From an uncultured Dysosmobacter sp. (GTDB taxonomy: Bacteria > Bacillota > Clostridia > Oscillospirales > Oscillospiraceae), in NCBI GenBank assembly GCA_934590165.1, contig CAKTOO010000005.1, positions 69,180 to 133,179 on the forward strand: 64,000 nucleotides of DNA. The letters run 5' to 3'. The notes beneath the pieces were generated by a model that was given only the letters and a program-made list of their open reading frames with translations, ran no database searches and was not told where the DNA came from. Shown one piece after another: positions 44,287 through 52,449 of the stretch (its first letter is position 1; each line of letters starts with the position of its first letter). Made by a program: the position numbers and the translations under genes.

Positions 44287-45744
44287 TTATGCCACAATTG
44301 CCGCATACCGCTCCGAGCCTAGGACATCCATCATCAAAGCGAAGGGAGACAGGATGCCTGACTTCAACATGGAAAAGATACGGGCATTGCAGCCGGATAC
44401 CAACGCGACACCTTGATCGTTGACACTGACAGGCTGCTGCCGATTACGGCTATTCACATTCCAGAACACCAGATCGGGCAACCGATATCCATGCTCCGAG
44501 AAGAGCTTCTGCGCATGCTCAAAGTTCGTCAGAGAGCAATCTTCGGTGCAGTAATCAAACTCCATGTCCGAAATGATGAAGATCTTTGAGGGCATCTCTT
44601 CCTGCGGGACATGGTTTTTCACCGCAGCTTTCAAAACAAGCTCGAACACGCGCTGGATATTCGTGTTGGCCACTTCATTGAACTGATGGCAGTACCGCAC
44701 CTTTTCAAGGATATCCTTTCCCTCGATCTCCACCAAGCGGGGATTCTCTGAGAAAGTGATGAAGTGGTTATGAAACGCTCCCGTATTTCGCTCGGCATAA
44801 TAAATGCCCAGGGAGAGCGCGACCGTGGCAGGGATGGGATCTGAGCCGCCATACATGGAGCCAGAGCCGTCAATGACAACCAACGCATTCTCTCCGCCTG
44901 TGAAATCTTCCTGAGCGTTCCAGGTGACATCAATCGCTTTCCGCTCTTCTGTTCTAATGTCCCTTTTGAAGAACGGAGCGATTATCTCATAAGGGGTTAG
45001 AGTGCCCGTATGGATCTGCTCGACTCCTTCTGTCACTCGGTTCATAAAAGCTGTGTAGCGTTCGCCGTCATTACGCAGGAATGCCTTCCGGTACTTGAGC
45101 ATTGCTTTGGAAGGCTGTTTGGCATAGTCGAAGGCATAGTCCTTCTCGCGGAGGTTATTTTCAATGATGCTGATCTTCACCCGCAGTGCGCTAAGGGTTT
45201 TGCGGTACTGTGCATCGTTCATACCCAGCGAACGGGCGATATGCTTTGCCTGCCGAATCACGTCATCGTTGGAGGCATTGGCAGATGGGAGCCACTTGGC
45301 CAAAAGGGATGCCGATTCGCCCGCCTCCAGCGCTTTGCAATCGGCTTCGAGTTGCTTTTTGATATACGCAAGAGCCTCCCTCTCACATTTGGTACCCATC
45401 AGGGCAAGGAGATCGTCATAGCGTCCATACTCTGCAATGTAGGGGATGTTCTTTTCCACAGACTGAGGCTCATTGTGCGCAAGCCACTTGAGGATGGTGC
45501 GGAAGACGCGGCGCTCCCCGATACCGCCACGGATATCTCTTGCGAAAAACAGCGTTTTCATGGCGAGATCAGCATTCTCTGCGTATGCGCGGAGGAATCG
45601 ATTTGTGATCTCCTCGTCACTCTCCCTGCGGATTGCACCGATGGTCGCAAACAGATCCAAGCACTCGGATTGAGTGGACTGATATGTAACCGCTCCGTTT
45701 TCCGTATGGGTCAGATTCGCTTCGTTCTTTAGATACTGCAGCAT
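44287..45744 (-). CDS. rsr: TROVE-domain Ro60 orthologue (Rsr)
   Basis: ATG 45744 (MLQYLKNEANLTHTENGAVTY) behind TAGGAGGG is preferred to the TTG at 45783. The 485-residue protein has the TROVE repeat ring (FFARDIRGGIGERRVFRTIL, LPEYGRYDDLLAL-type motif as YIAEYGRYDDLLAL) and a C-terminal von Willebrand A fold with a MIDAS site (VVIDGSGSMYGGSD). Ro60 binds Y RNAs and 3' ends of misfolded RNAs; in bacteria it guides RNA degradation and rRNA maturation. Y-RNA-like units lie directly upstream on the same strand. Confidence 0.93.
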   Translation of the reverse strand: MLQYLKNEANLTHTENGAVTYQSTQSECLDLFATIGAIRRESDEEITNRFLRAYAENADLAMKTLFFARDIRGGIGERRVFRTILKWLAHNEPQSVEKNIPYIAEYGRYDDLLALMGTKCEREALAYIKKQLEADCKALEAGESASLLAKWLPSANASNDDVIRQAKHIARSLGMNDAQYRKTLSALRVKISIIENNLREKDYAFDYAKQPSKAMLKYRKAFLRNDGERYTAFMNRVTEGVEQIHTGTLTPYEIIAPFFKRDIRTEERKAIDVTWNAQEDFTGGENALVVIDGSGSMYGGSDPIPATVALSLGIYYAERNTGAFHNHFITFSENPRLVEIEGKDILEKVRYCHQFNEVANTNIQRVFELVLKAAVKNHVPQEEMPSKIFIISDMEFDYCTEDCSLTNFEHAQKLFSEHGYRLPDLVFWNVNSRNRQQPVSVNDQGVALVSGCNARIFSMLKSGILSPFALMMDVLGSERYAAIVA

Positions 45745-45781
45745 GATGATCCCTCCTAACGCGATCGCAGTAAAATAAGAC

Positions 45782-45875
45782 AAGGCCCGGTTCCCAAAGG
45801 AACTGCAAATTTCAGCGTAGTAACGCCGTGGTCAAAACTTCCCTGACAAGAGTGCTTTTTGCTGTACGGGCCTTT
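45782..45875 (-). ncRNA. Y-RNA-like unit 1 (nearest to the Ro60 gene)
   Basis: In minus orientation AAGGCCCG at the 5' end pairs with CGGGCCTT at the 3' end. ACAGCAA begins ten bases from the 5' end. Inside are three hairpins (GTCA/TGAC, GCGT/ACGC, GTTCC/GGAAC) in a cloverleaf-like order. Promoter and ends are shared with the rest of the array. Confidence 0.6.
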
Positions 45876-45878
45876 CAC

Positions 45879-45948
45879 AAGATGCCATCATGGTCACAAG
45901 ATAGTTATAATTACTGTCGGAGTCATGTTGTGTTGCTGTTGGCATCTT
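45879..45948 (-). ncRNA. Y-RNA-like unit 2 (short, no clear tRNA-like core)
   Basis: AAGATGCCA and TGGCATCTT close a 70-base unit; the motif CAACAGCAAC is at the same place as in the other units. The interior lacks a full tRNA-like core, so it may be a minimal Ro60 ligand. Confidence 0.55.
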
Positions 45949-45961
45949 TGAAAGCAAAAAC

Positions 45962-46060
45962 AAGGCACCATATGAAGTGGGAATCGAACCCACGAACGAC
46001 GGGTATGAGCCGCCTGCTTTCACCATCTTAGCTATTCTGATCGTTTGCTGTTGGTGCCTT
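45962..46060 (-). ncRNA. Y-RNA-like unit 3 with tRNA-like core (CAU loop)
   Basis: AAGGCACCA pairs with TGGTGCCTT. The core has a D arm (GCT/AGC), an anticodon arm GGCGG-CTCATAC-CCGTC and a perfect T arm GTGGG-TTCGATT-CCCAC, but no acceptor stem of tRNA length. This is the layout of bacterial YrlA Y RNAs, where a tRNA-like module is joined to the Ro60-binding stem. ACAGCAA is present. Confidence 0.75.
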
Positions 46061-46069
46061 TTCTTTTGG

Positions 46070-46158
46070 AAATGCAGCGGTCTGGCATTGCAAAACTCAA
46101 ACGGTTTTGGCTACGAGGCCTGGCGTCAGAAGTCTCACAGTACTGCCAGCCGATGCAT
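46070..46158 (-). ncRNA. Possible sixth stem-closed unit without the ACAGCAA motif
   Basis: ATGCA/TGCAT, CGG/CCG and CTGGCA/TGCCAG form a long closing stem with one mismatch and one bulge. It fits between units 3 and 5 but lacks the conserved ACAGCAA, so it could be a diverged unit or a spacer. Confidence 0.35.
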
Positions 46159-46163
46159 CTCAC

Positions 46164-46276
46164 AAGACGCCGTTGTTTATCATCACAAAGGGACTTTCAC
46201 CCTTCATCGTCCGACCCGTAGCCGGATGCTCCATAAGTGAGCTAATGTTGATAGTGTGGGTTGCTGTTGGCGTCTT
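46164..46276 (-). ncRNA. Y-RNA-like unit 5 with tRNA-like core (ACG loop)
   Basis: AAGACGCC pairs with GGCGTCTT; CAACAGCAAC follows the 5' arm. The core has D arm GCTC/GAGC, anticodon arm TCCGG-CTACGGG-TCGGA and T arm AAGGG-TGAAAGT-CCCTT. Confidence 0.7.
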
Positions 46277-46280
46277 TCAC

Positions 46281-46374
46281 AAAGCGCATTCATATTCCAA
46301 TTTCGCCAAATGGCTCATTGGAGATAGCCTATGATTTCAAGTCATATGCTTCACGGGGTTGCTGTCTGCGCTTT
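46281..46374 (-). ncRNA. Y-RNA-like unit 6 (promoter-proximal)
   Basis: AAAGCGCA pairs with TGCGCTTT, ACAGCAAC follows. The interior has an anticodon-type arm TATGA-CTTGAAA-TCATA and a variable-arm-like GGCT/AGCC. TGATTT-N17-TATCCT on the minus strand (-10 at 46385-46390) would start transcription at about its first base. Confidence 0.65.
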
Positions 46375-46489
46375 TCGTGATCTTAGGATACCTTCTGTGT
46401 CGAGGAAAATCACGGAAAAAAAGTTGCGAACTCAGCATGCAGGTGATTAAGGGGGAACTCTCAATTTGGAAGAATGCCGTATGCAAACG

Positions 46490-46536
46490 ATATATTTCCG
46501 AAATATATTGACTTTCTTCCGAACTTTGCACATAAT
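46490..46536 (+). promoter_or_regulatory. Promoter of the 46569 gene with palindrome on its -35
   Basis: TTGACT (46508-46513) and CATAAT (46531-46536) are 17 bases apart. A perfect palindrome, ATATATTTC-C-GAAATATAT (46490-46508), abuts and shares a base with the -35 box. It could be an operator for one of the WYL proteins or for the N-terminal HTH of the 46569 protein, and lies between the two divergent operons. Confidence 0.65.
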
Positions 46537-46568
46537 AGAATATGAAGAAAGAGTAGGAGGCGGATAAC

Positions 46569-48428
46569 ATGGCTGACTATATGACTGTCAAAGAGGCTGC
46601 GAACGAATGGGGCATAACAGATCGGCAGGTTTCCGGAATGTGCCTGGCCGGTCGAATCCAGGGAGCCGTAAAAGATGGACGGAGCTGGCTGATTCCATCC
46701 AATGCGGAGAAGCCTGTAGATCAGCGCATTAAAAGCGGTAACTATGTGAAAGCAGCCAAGCAGACAAACCTCCCTTTGCCAATCGGAATCTCGGATTATC
46801 GTTTGGCATCCTCAAGTTACTACTACATTGATAAAACGATGATGATCAAGGACTTCCTTGATGAACGTCCGCTGGTATCTCTGTTCACGCGCCCTCGGCG
46901 TTTCGGAAAGACCTTGAACATGGATATGCTGCGTGTTTTCTTCGAGAAATCGGATGAGGATACTTCCATCTATTTCAAGGATAAAAAGATCTGGAAGTGT
47001 GGAAATCACTATCGTAGTTATCAGGGAAAATACCCCGTTATCTATGTGACCTTCAAAGATGTCAAGTGCGAGGACTGGAAGACGACATATCAGTCGATCT
47101 ACCAAATCATCCGCAATGAAGTGCAGCGGCACATCGAGCTGTTGGAAAGCGATCAGCTCAGCGCCTATGACAAAGAGTATCTGCGAGGTATCCTTGGCGG
47201 GACTGCCAGCGAAACGGACATCGCCATGTCCTTCATGAATCTCTCTAGAATGCTTCATGCGCATTATGCGGTTGCGCCAATTATCATCATTGATGAATAC
47301 GATACTCCTATCCAGCAGGGGTACTCACTCGGCTATTACGATAAGGTGATCTCTTTCATGCGGAATCTTTTCTCCGGAGGCCTCAAGGATAACAGTCACC
47401 TGTCTTTCGGCTTAATGACAGGAATTCTCCGCGTTGCAAAAGAAAGTATCTTCAGCGGATTAAATAATGTCACGATCAATTCTGTCCTCGACAGCAAGTA
47501 CAGCTCTTACTTTGGCTTTACTCCAGATGAAGTTCGAGAGATGGCAGAGTACTATGGCGTTGCTGAAAAATATGATGAGATCTGTGACTGGTACGACGGC
47601 TACCGTTTCGGAAGTGCGGAGATATTCAATCCGTGGTCTGTGATCAACTATTTCAACAACGGCTGCCAACCGAAAGCGTTCTGGCTTTCTACTGGCAGTA
47701 ACGATATCATCGGTGAGCTGATTGAGGAAGCGGATCAGGATACCTATGATAAACTGACCTCACTTGTTTCCGGGAAGACAATCGTGTCCTATATCGATAC
47801 CGATGTCATATACCCACAGATCAAACAAAACCCTTCTGCTATCTACAGCTTCCTGCTGGTTGCCGGTTATCTGAATGCCGTTAACGTAGATTCGTCTTTT
47901 GGTGTCGATTCCATTTGCGAACTCGCACTCCCGAATAAAGAGATCTCCTTTGTCTACAACAAGGAGATCTTGCAAAAACTCAATCGTATCATTCCGCAGT
48001 CTATTGCACTTTCCGTTCAGGAAGCCATTTACTCCGGTGACAGCAAGCGCATCCAAGAACTCATCCATAACCTTCTTCTTCAGTCCGCAAGTAGTTTCGA
48101 TACAGCCGGCGAAAATTTCTATCACGGGTTTATGCTCGGTCTATGCGCAATGCTGAGCGGAGCTTACACGACCTCTAACAGGGAGTCTGGAGAAGGTCGA
48201 TACGATATCCAGATGATGCCCAAGCGTGCGAGTCTACCTGGCATTTTAATCGAACTGAAGGCGGAAAAAAAGTGTACGGAAGAAAAGCTGAAGCTGCTTT
48301 CTGAAACCGCTCTGCAGCAGATCAATGACAGGAAATATGATACTGAAATGCTCAGCAAGGGTGTTTCAACGATTTATAAGTATGGAGTGGCCTTCAGCGG
48401 AAAGAGTGTATCAGTAACGGTCGGCTGA
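46569..48428 (+). CDS. AAA-ATPase-like/PD-(D/E)XK protein with N-terminal HTH
   Basis: The 619-residue protein starts with a short DNA-binding helix-turn-helix (MTVKEAANEWGITDRQVSGM). Residues 75-330 form the AAA-ATPase-like domain (PF09820 type) with IDKTMMIKDFLDE and Walker A-like FTRPRRFGKTLNMDML, and Walker B IIIIDEYDTPI. The C-terminal part matches the linked PD-(D/E)XK nuclease-like domain (GEGRYDIQMMPKRAS then GILIELKAEK). These proteins are abundant in gut bacteria, of unknown function and often toxin- or defence-linked. It is the first gene divergent from the Ro60/RtcB operon. RBS GTAGGAGG. Confidence 0.85.
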   Translation: MADYMTVKEAANEWGITDRQVSGMCLAGRIQGAVKDGRSWLIPSNAEKPVDQRIKSGNYVKAAKQTNLPLPIGISDYRLASSSYYYIDKTMMIKDFLDERPLVSLFTRPRRFGKTLNMDMLRVFFEKSDEDTSIYFKDKKIWKCGNHYRSYQGKYPVIYVTFKDVKCEDWKTTYQSIYQIIRNEVQRHIELLESDQLSAYDKEYLRGILGGTASETDIAMSFMNLSRMLHAHYAVAPIIIIDEYDTPIQQGYSLGYYDKVISFMRNLFSGGLKDNSHLSFGLMTGILRVAKESIFSGLNNVTINSVLDSKYSSYFGFTPDEVREMAEYYGVAEKYDEICDWYDGYRFGSAEIFNPWSVINYFNNGCQPKAFWLSTGSNDIIGELIEEADQDTYDKLTSLVSGKTIVSYIDTDVIYPQIKQNPSAIYSFLLVAGYLNAVNVDSSFGVDSICELALPNKEISFVYNKEILQKLNRIIPQSIALSVQEAIYSGDSKRIQELIHNLLLQSASSFDTAGENFYHGFMLGLCAMLSGAYTTSNRESGEGRYDIQMMPKRASLPGILIELKAEKKCTEEKLKLLSETALQQINDRKYDTEMLSKGVSTIYKYGVAFSGKSVSVTVG

Positions 48429-48444
48429 ACATTACCGCAAGCAA

Positions 48445-48488
48445 ACAGCTCCTGAGGGACTCTCAGGAGCTGTCCGTTCTTTTGGACA
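48445..48488 (+). promoter_or_regulatory. Overlapping hairpins: terminator and shared TGTCC...GGACA motif (copy 2)
   Basis: ACAGCTCCTGAG/CTCAGGAGCTGT (48445-48473) and TGTCC/GGACA (48471-48488) share three bases, so both stems cannot form fully at once. The second matches the motif at 27649 and 51106 and precedes the WYL gene by 48 bases. Confidence 0.55.
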
Positions 48489-48535
48489 TGTGACAATCTA
48501 AAGTGATACTATCCGGTGAAGGGGAGGTGGAGAGC

Positions 48536-49780
48536 ATGGCGTATAGCGAGTTGGTCAAAAGCTTTGAACGGATCCGAAACTATATGCGCGAGTTTTATGT
48601 CTATGGATTTAAGAGCCGTGATGAGTATGGAATGAAGAGCACCAGGAGCTATGATAACGAACGCCGCAGGATCGAAAGCTGGCTGGGTGACTACATGTCT
48701 TTTCGCCAGGAGTCATCCGGCAAGAATGTATTCCTCTCTCTAGATAGCAGAAGAGTCCAGCGTAATCCTCTCTATAAGGCATTCAAAGCTAAGAGCTTTA
48801 CGGATAAGGACATTACGCTCCACTTCTATATTCTGGACATCCTTGCGGATGGTAGCGCACTATCTTCCAAGGAAATTGTTGACCGGATCAATGACAACTA
48901 TCTCTCGCATTTCAACGGTGACTTCTCCCTGGATGAGTCTACCGTGCGGAAGAAGCTCAAAGAATACGAAGAACTTGGCCTTCTACATGCAGAGAAAAGA
49001 GGACGTGAAGTCCTATATCAGAGATCGGATGACGCCTCTATTGACTTGGACTCTTGGGCAGACGCTCTCGCCTTTTACTCGGAAGCAGATCCTCTCGGCG
49101 TTGTAGGTTCCTTTCTTATGGACAAGATAGAAAAAACCTCTGATATCTTCCGTTTCAAGCACCACTATGTCCTGCATGCACTTGACAGCGATATTCTGTG
49201 CGATCTGCTGCTGGCGATCAGCGAACGCCGAGCGGTGGAGCTCTCTATCTGCAGCTTACGCAATGGGCGCGACTACCAACGAACTGTCTGCCCGCTGAAG
49301 ATCTACAGCAGCACACAATCCGGCAGGCAGTACCTCCTCGGCTACCACTACCGTTGCAGACATCTGGCTTTCTTCCGCTTGGACGCAATTAAGAAAGTCG
49401 CAGCCGGGAGCGTTGAAAAGCAGTATGAAAAGTACTTAGGTTTCCAGCAGAAATTCGATGAGCATCTCTGGGGCGTTTCGACTGGCCCGGACTATAACCT
49501 GGATCATATTGAGATGACGATCCACTTCGGTCCCGGTGAGGAATTCATTCTTCATCGACTGGATCGAGAAAAGCGTCACGGTCGCATAGAGATCCTAGAC
49601 GAACAGACCTGCCGCTTCGTAGCGGATGTCTATGACGCCTCGGAAATGCTACCGTGGATTCGAACCTTCATTGGCCGCATTGAGGATCTTCAATGCAGCA
49701 GCCAATTTGTCGTAAATACCTTCTATGAGGATCTGCAACGCATGGAGGCTATGTACGGAGGAGATACCGATGCTATTTAG
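48536..49780 (+). CDS. WYL-domain transcriptional regulator 1
   Basis: ATG 48536 (MAYSELVKSFERIRNYMREF) follows GGGAGGTGGAG. The 414-residue protein has a winged-helix part (HFYILDILADGSALSSKEIV...VRKKLKEYEELGLLHAEK) and a WYL-type domain (RRAVELSICSLRNG, QYLLGYHYRCRHLAFFRLD). WYL proteins bind nucleic-acid ligands and often regulate DNA-damage or defence genes. It overlaps the second WYL gene by 11 bases. They may control the divergent RNA operon. Confidence 0.8.
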   Translation: MAYSELVKSFERIRNYMREFYVYGFKSRDEYGMKSTRSYDNERRRIESWLGDYMSFRQESSGKNVFLSLDSRRVQRNPLYKAFKAKSFTDKDITLHFYILDILADGSALSSKEIVDRINDNYLSHFNGDFSLDESTVRKKLKEYEELGLLHAEKRGREVLYQRSDDASIDLDSWADALAFYSEADPLGVVGSFLMDKIEKTSDIFRFKHHYVLHALDSDILCDLLLAISERRAVELSICSLRNGRDYQRTVCPLKIYSSTQSGRQYLLGYHYRCRHLAFFRLDAIKKVAAGSVEKQYEKYLGFQQKFDEHLWGVSTGPDYNLDHIEMTIHFGPGEEFILHRLDREKRHGRIEILDEQTCRFVADVYDASEMLPWIRTFIGRIEDLQCSSQFVVNTFYEDLQRMEAMYGGDTDAI

Positions 49781-50693
49781 TGAGATCTACGGCAGTTACT
49801 TCAATGTCGTTGCCGCGATTTTATCCGAGGCTGCGGAGAAAACGCTGACGGCCGGAAAGCTGACTGCTATCGTGCAGGAAAAGGCGTTCGCAGAAAGCGT
49901 ATTGTCCATTCCTGCCGCCCTGCAGTCCGAGGCATGGCCGTTGCTGGACAGCGACTTCCACACCGTTCTTCGGGAAAAGCCGACAATGCCTTTGACCACT
50001 CTGCAGAAGCGATGGCTGAAAGCGATCCTCTCAGACCCAAGAATCGCTTTATTTGATCCAGACACGAGTGGCCTTGAGGATGTGGAGCCGTTATATACCC
50101 AGGATACCTTCGTCCGGTTTGACCAGTACGCAGATGGAGATCCCTATTTCGATCCCAATTATGTTCATTGTTTCCGGATGGTATTGCGGGCGATCCACGA
50201 GAATCGGAAGATGCGTATTCGATTCCACGGACATACTGGAGTCCGCCATTCTTTTGCCTGCAATCCGTACCGCTTGGAGTATTCGGAGAAGGACGATAAA
50301 TTCCGGATCTTAGTGACGGGGATGCGGAGGATGAACACGATCAACATGGCCCGTATTCGTTCCTGCGAGCTGCTGGAAGAATATGACCCAGGCGCTGTGA
50401 CCGTGCCGAAAGGACGCCTCAAAGCACTTACGCTACTTCTCCATGATGAGCGCAATGGCTTGGAGCGTGTCCTATTGCATTTCTCCCATTTTGAAAAGGA
50501 GACGCAGAAGCTGGACGAGCAGCTATATCGAATCACACTCCGATATGACCAAGATGATGAAACAGAGTTGCTGATCCGCGCATTGTCCTTCGGGCCAGTC
50601 CTTGAGGTCGTGGCACCCATTACGTTTCGGCAACTCATGAGAAATCGAATTCAAAAGCAGGCATTGTATGCAGCCAGAGGATTCAGTCAATAA
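49770..50693 (+). CDS. WYL-domain protein 2
   Basis: ATG 49770 (MLFSEIYGSYFNVVAAIL) lies in the end of the first WYL gene, with GGAGGAG upstream. The 307-residue protein has the WYL-like core (NRKMRIRFHGHTGVRHSFACNPYRLEYSEKDDKFRIL cut at about residues 148-184) and a WCX-like end. It lacks an evident N-terminal HTH. Paired WYL proteins, as in PafB/PafC, often act as a heteromer. Confidence 0.75.
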   Translation: MLFSEIYGSYFNVVAAILSEAAEKTLTAGKLTAIVQEKAFAESVLSIPAALQSEAWPLLDSDFHTVLREKPTMPLTTLQKRWLKAILSDPRIALFDPDTSGLEDVEPLYTQDTFVRFDQYADGDPYFDPNYVHCFRMVLRAIHENRKMRIRFHGHTGVRHSFACNPYRLEYSEKDDKFRILVTGMRRMNTINMARIRSCELLEEYDPGAVTVPKGRLKALTLLLHDERNGLERVLLHFSHFEKETQKLDEQLYRITLRYDQDDETELLIRALSFGPVLEVVAPITFRQLMRNRIQKQALYAARGFSQ

Positions 50694-50701
50694 CAGAAAA
50701 A

Positions 50702-50735
50702 TGAGGGCTTTCACTACATGTGTGAAAGCCCTCAA
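50702..50735 (+). terminator. Terminator after the WYL genes
   Basis: GAGGGCTTTCAC pairs with GTGAAAGCCCTC; no long T run follows. Confidence 0.65.
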
Positions 50736-50846
50736 CAATTTAATGATACAGTAATCGCGCAGAGATGTCAATCTGGTCTTGCACATTCGCGCCACATTTC
50801 ATTGTAATGACTAGTTTTTTGAAAGATAAGTTGTGTCTTTCCTGCA

Positions 50847-51013
50847 TTGATTTTTTGCCTATCCTATGCTATCTTATAGATACAGAAAGGGTGAGTCCAA
50901 TGTACAGCTAACTCCCTCTCAACTCAAGAAAGCGAGGTTAAATTGATGTTAGATACTAAGAACGAAAGATGAGCCTTGACTGCTTTTGCTGGTGGTCAAG
51001 GCTCATCTTTTTC
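50847..51013 (+). ncRNA. Short transcript unit with micro-ORFs and terminator
   Basis: TTGATT (50847-50852), 17 bases, TATCTT (50870-50875) give a promoter. The transcript would hold two tiny frames, MYS at 50900 and MLDTKNER at 50946, each behind a purine-rich site, and end in the hairpin AAGATGAGCCTTGAC/GTCAAGGCTCATCTT (50966-51008) with TTTTTC. It may be a small RNA or an attenuating leader. Confidence 0.5.
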
Positions 51014-51105
51014 GTGTAAATCGCAAGTCCCGAAAGGGGCTTTTTTTGTTTGCAGATAATTTGATAATCATCTGTATTCAAGGTGCAAATCGGGATAATT
51101 CGCAT

Positions 51106-51123
51106 TGTCCGTTCTTTTGGACA
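51106..51123 (+). promoter_or_regulatory. TGTCCGTTCTTTTGGACA motif (copy 3)
   Basis: Identical over all 18 bases to the copy at 48471-48488. TTGGAC at its right half, 18 bases and ATTACA could be a promoter for the exonuclease gene at 51173. Confidence 0.55.
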
Positions 51124-51172
51124 CCGACAGCTCTATGATGATTACAATCGAACGAAAGAAGGAGCAATTGCC

Positions 51173-52093
51173 GTGGAGTACATTGTCATGGATATGGAGT
51201 GGAATCAGGCGCTTACCTATTCTGAGATGGTCAAAGATCCGGTTTTCTTGACGGGTGAGATCATTCAGATCGGAGCAATCAAGCTAAATCAGGCTCTTGA
51301 AGTGGTAGACTCCTTCAATGAACGCATTGTGCCTCAGTACTATACAGAGCTTCACCCCAAGGTAGCGGAGATCACCAAACTCTCCAATCGGGATTTACAA
51401 AAAGGGAAAGGGTTCCATACGGTGTTTAATTCTTTCTGCGATTGGTGTGGCGATGACTTTGTGTTCCTGGTCTGGGGGACGGAAGATCTTCGTATTTTGC
51501 GAAAGAATATGGATCTCCATAATATTGATACCAGCTTTATGCCCCCGTGTTTCAATCTACAGAACATCTTTGTGGATCAAGTTACACACGATACAAAGCA
51601 ATACGCATTGGCCAATGCATTGGCGATCGTCGGCGAGGTTCCATTTGATTCCCACGATGCCCTAAATGACGCAAGGAGCACAGCGCTTCTCTGCACACAT
51701 TTAGACCTCATAAGGGGACTGAACGAGTACAAGGAGACCGTAGAGAATAGAAATGGCATCGTTGAGAGTTACGAGTTTGAAGAGCCCTATGCCGATATTG
51801 GCGATGCTCTGAGCGATGATTACGTTGTATCCTTCGAGTGTCCACATTGCGGCGAGATCGTCTGGGGAGAAAACTGGATCCGAAAGACGGGTACAAATCT
51901 CCTGTCTTTATCACAGTGCAGCGATGGACAAGAATACCTTATTAGCCTCAAATTCCGACCGATTGCAGAGAATAAGGTTGTTGTGAAGCGGCTGGTCTAT
52001 GCTCTGACGGATGAACTGCGAACGGACTATCAGCAGTGTATGGAGCAGGCTGCTGCATGGAGCAAATATGTGATCCCCGCATACTCGTTTTGA
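51173..52093 (+). CDS. DEDDh-family 3'-5' exonuclease
   Basis: GTG 51173 has GAAGGAG nine bases upstream. The 306-residue protein has Exo I YIVMDMEWNQ (DxE), Exo II around VWGTEDLRILRKN (Asp) and Exo III DSHDALNDARSTALLC (HxxxxD), so it should remove nucleotides from 3' ends. The C-terminal 100 residues carry a CPHCGE half-knuckle. It is encoded with the WYL pair and next to an RNA-repair operon, so RNA is a plausible substrate, but DNA cannot be excluded. Confidence 0.85.
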   Translation: MEYIVMDMEWNQALTYSEMVKDPVFLTGEIIQIGAIKLNQALEVVDSFNERIVPQYYTELHPKVAEITKLSNRDLQKGKGFHTVFNSFCDWCGDDFVFLVWGTEDLRILRKNMDLHNIDTSFMPPCFNLQNIFVDQVTHDTKQYALANALAIVGEVPFDSHDALNDARSTALLCTHLDLIRGLNEYKETVENRNGIVESYEFEEPYADIGDALSDDYVVSFECPHCGEIVWGENWIRKTGTNLLSLSQCSDGQEYLISLKFRPIAENKVVVKRLVYALTDELRTDYQQCMEQAAAWSKYVIPAYSF

Positions 52094-52108
52094 CTGTGAG
52101 GAAAAACC

Positions 52109-52327
52109 ATGTTGAAGCTTTTCGATACCGTTACCTTGAAAAATGATGATCCCGAAACTGGGGTCAAAGCAGGGACTGAAGGAACCATTGTCGATGTACT
52201 CGGTAACGGCAAAGCATTTACCGTTGAATTCTTTGATGAAGATGGGAATACAATAGAGGCATCCCTTTATACAGAGTACACTCCGGCGCAATTACAAAAG
52301 GTCGAAACAGCCCTGACTCTAACATAG
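52109..52327 (+). CDS. DUF4926-like small protein (72 aa)
   Basis: MLKLFDTVTLKNDDPETGVKAGTEGTIVDVL is the usual form of DUF4926, a small SH3-like beta protein of unknown role. It is 15 bases after the exonuclease gene. Confidence 0.75.
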   Translation: MLKLFDTVTLKNDDPETGVKAGTEGTIVDVLGNGKAFTVEFFDEDGNTIEASLYTEYTPAQLQKVETALTLT

Positions 52328-52449
52328 AAGATTTAATCTGTGAGAGAAGCAATCAATGGTGTATTAGAACGCATGATTCCATAAAATGCAAAAAGCTATA
52401 TACAGGACTGGACATGCGCATTTTGACCTGCTATAATAATGCATTGTAT

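Noticed and set aside
45973..46047. Minus-strand tRNA-Met call
   Set aside because: D, anticodon and T arms are good, but the seven-pair acceptor and CCA are absent and the module is enclosed by the longer GGCACCA/TGGTGCC stem, so a Y-RNA tRNA-like core fits better.
45828..46334. Short plus-strand frames in the Y-RNA region
   Set aside because: They cross the paired stems, start at GTG/TTG without ribosome sites, and their protein sequence reflects tRNA-like arms (for example a reversed T arm).
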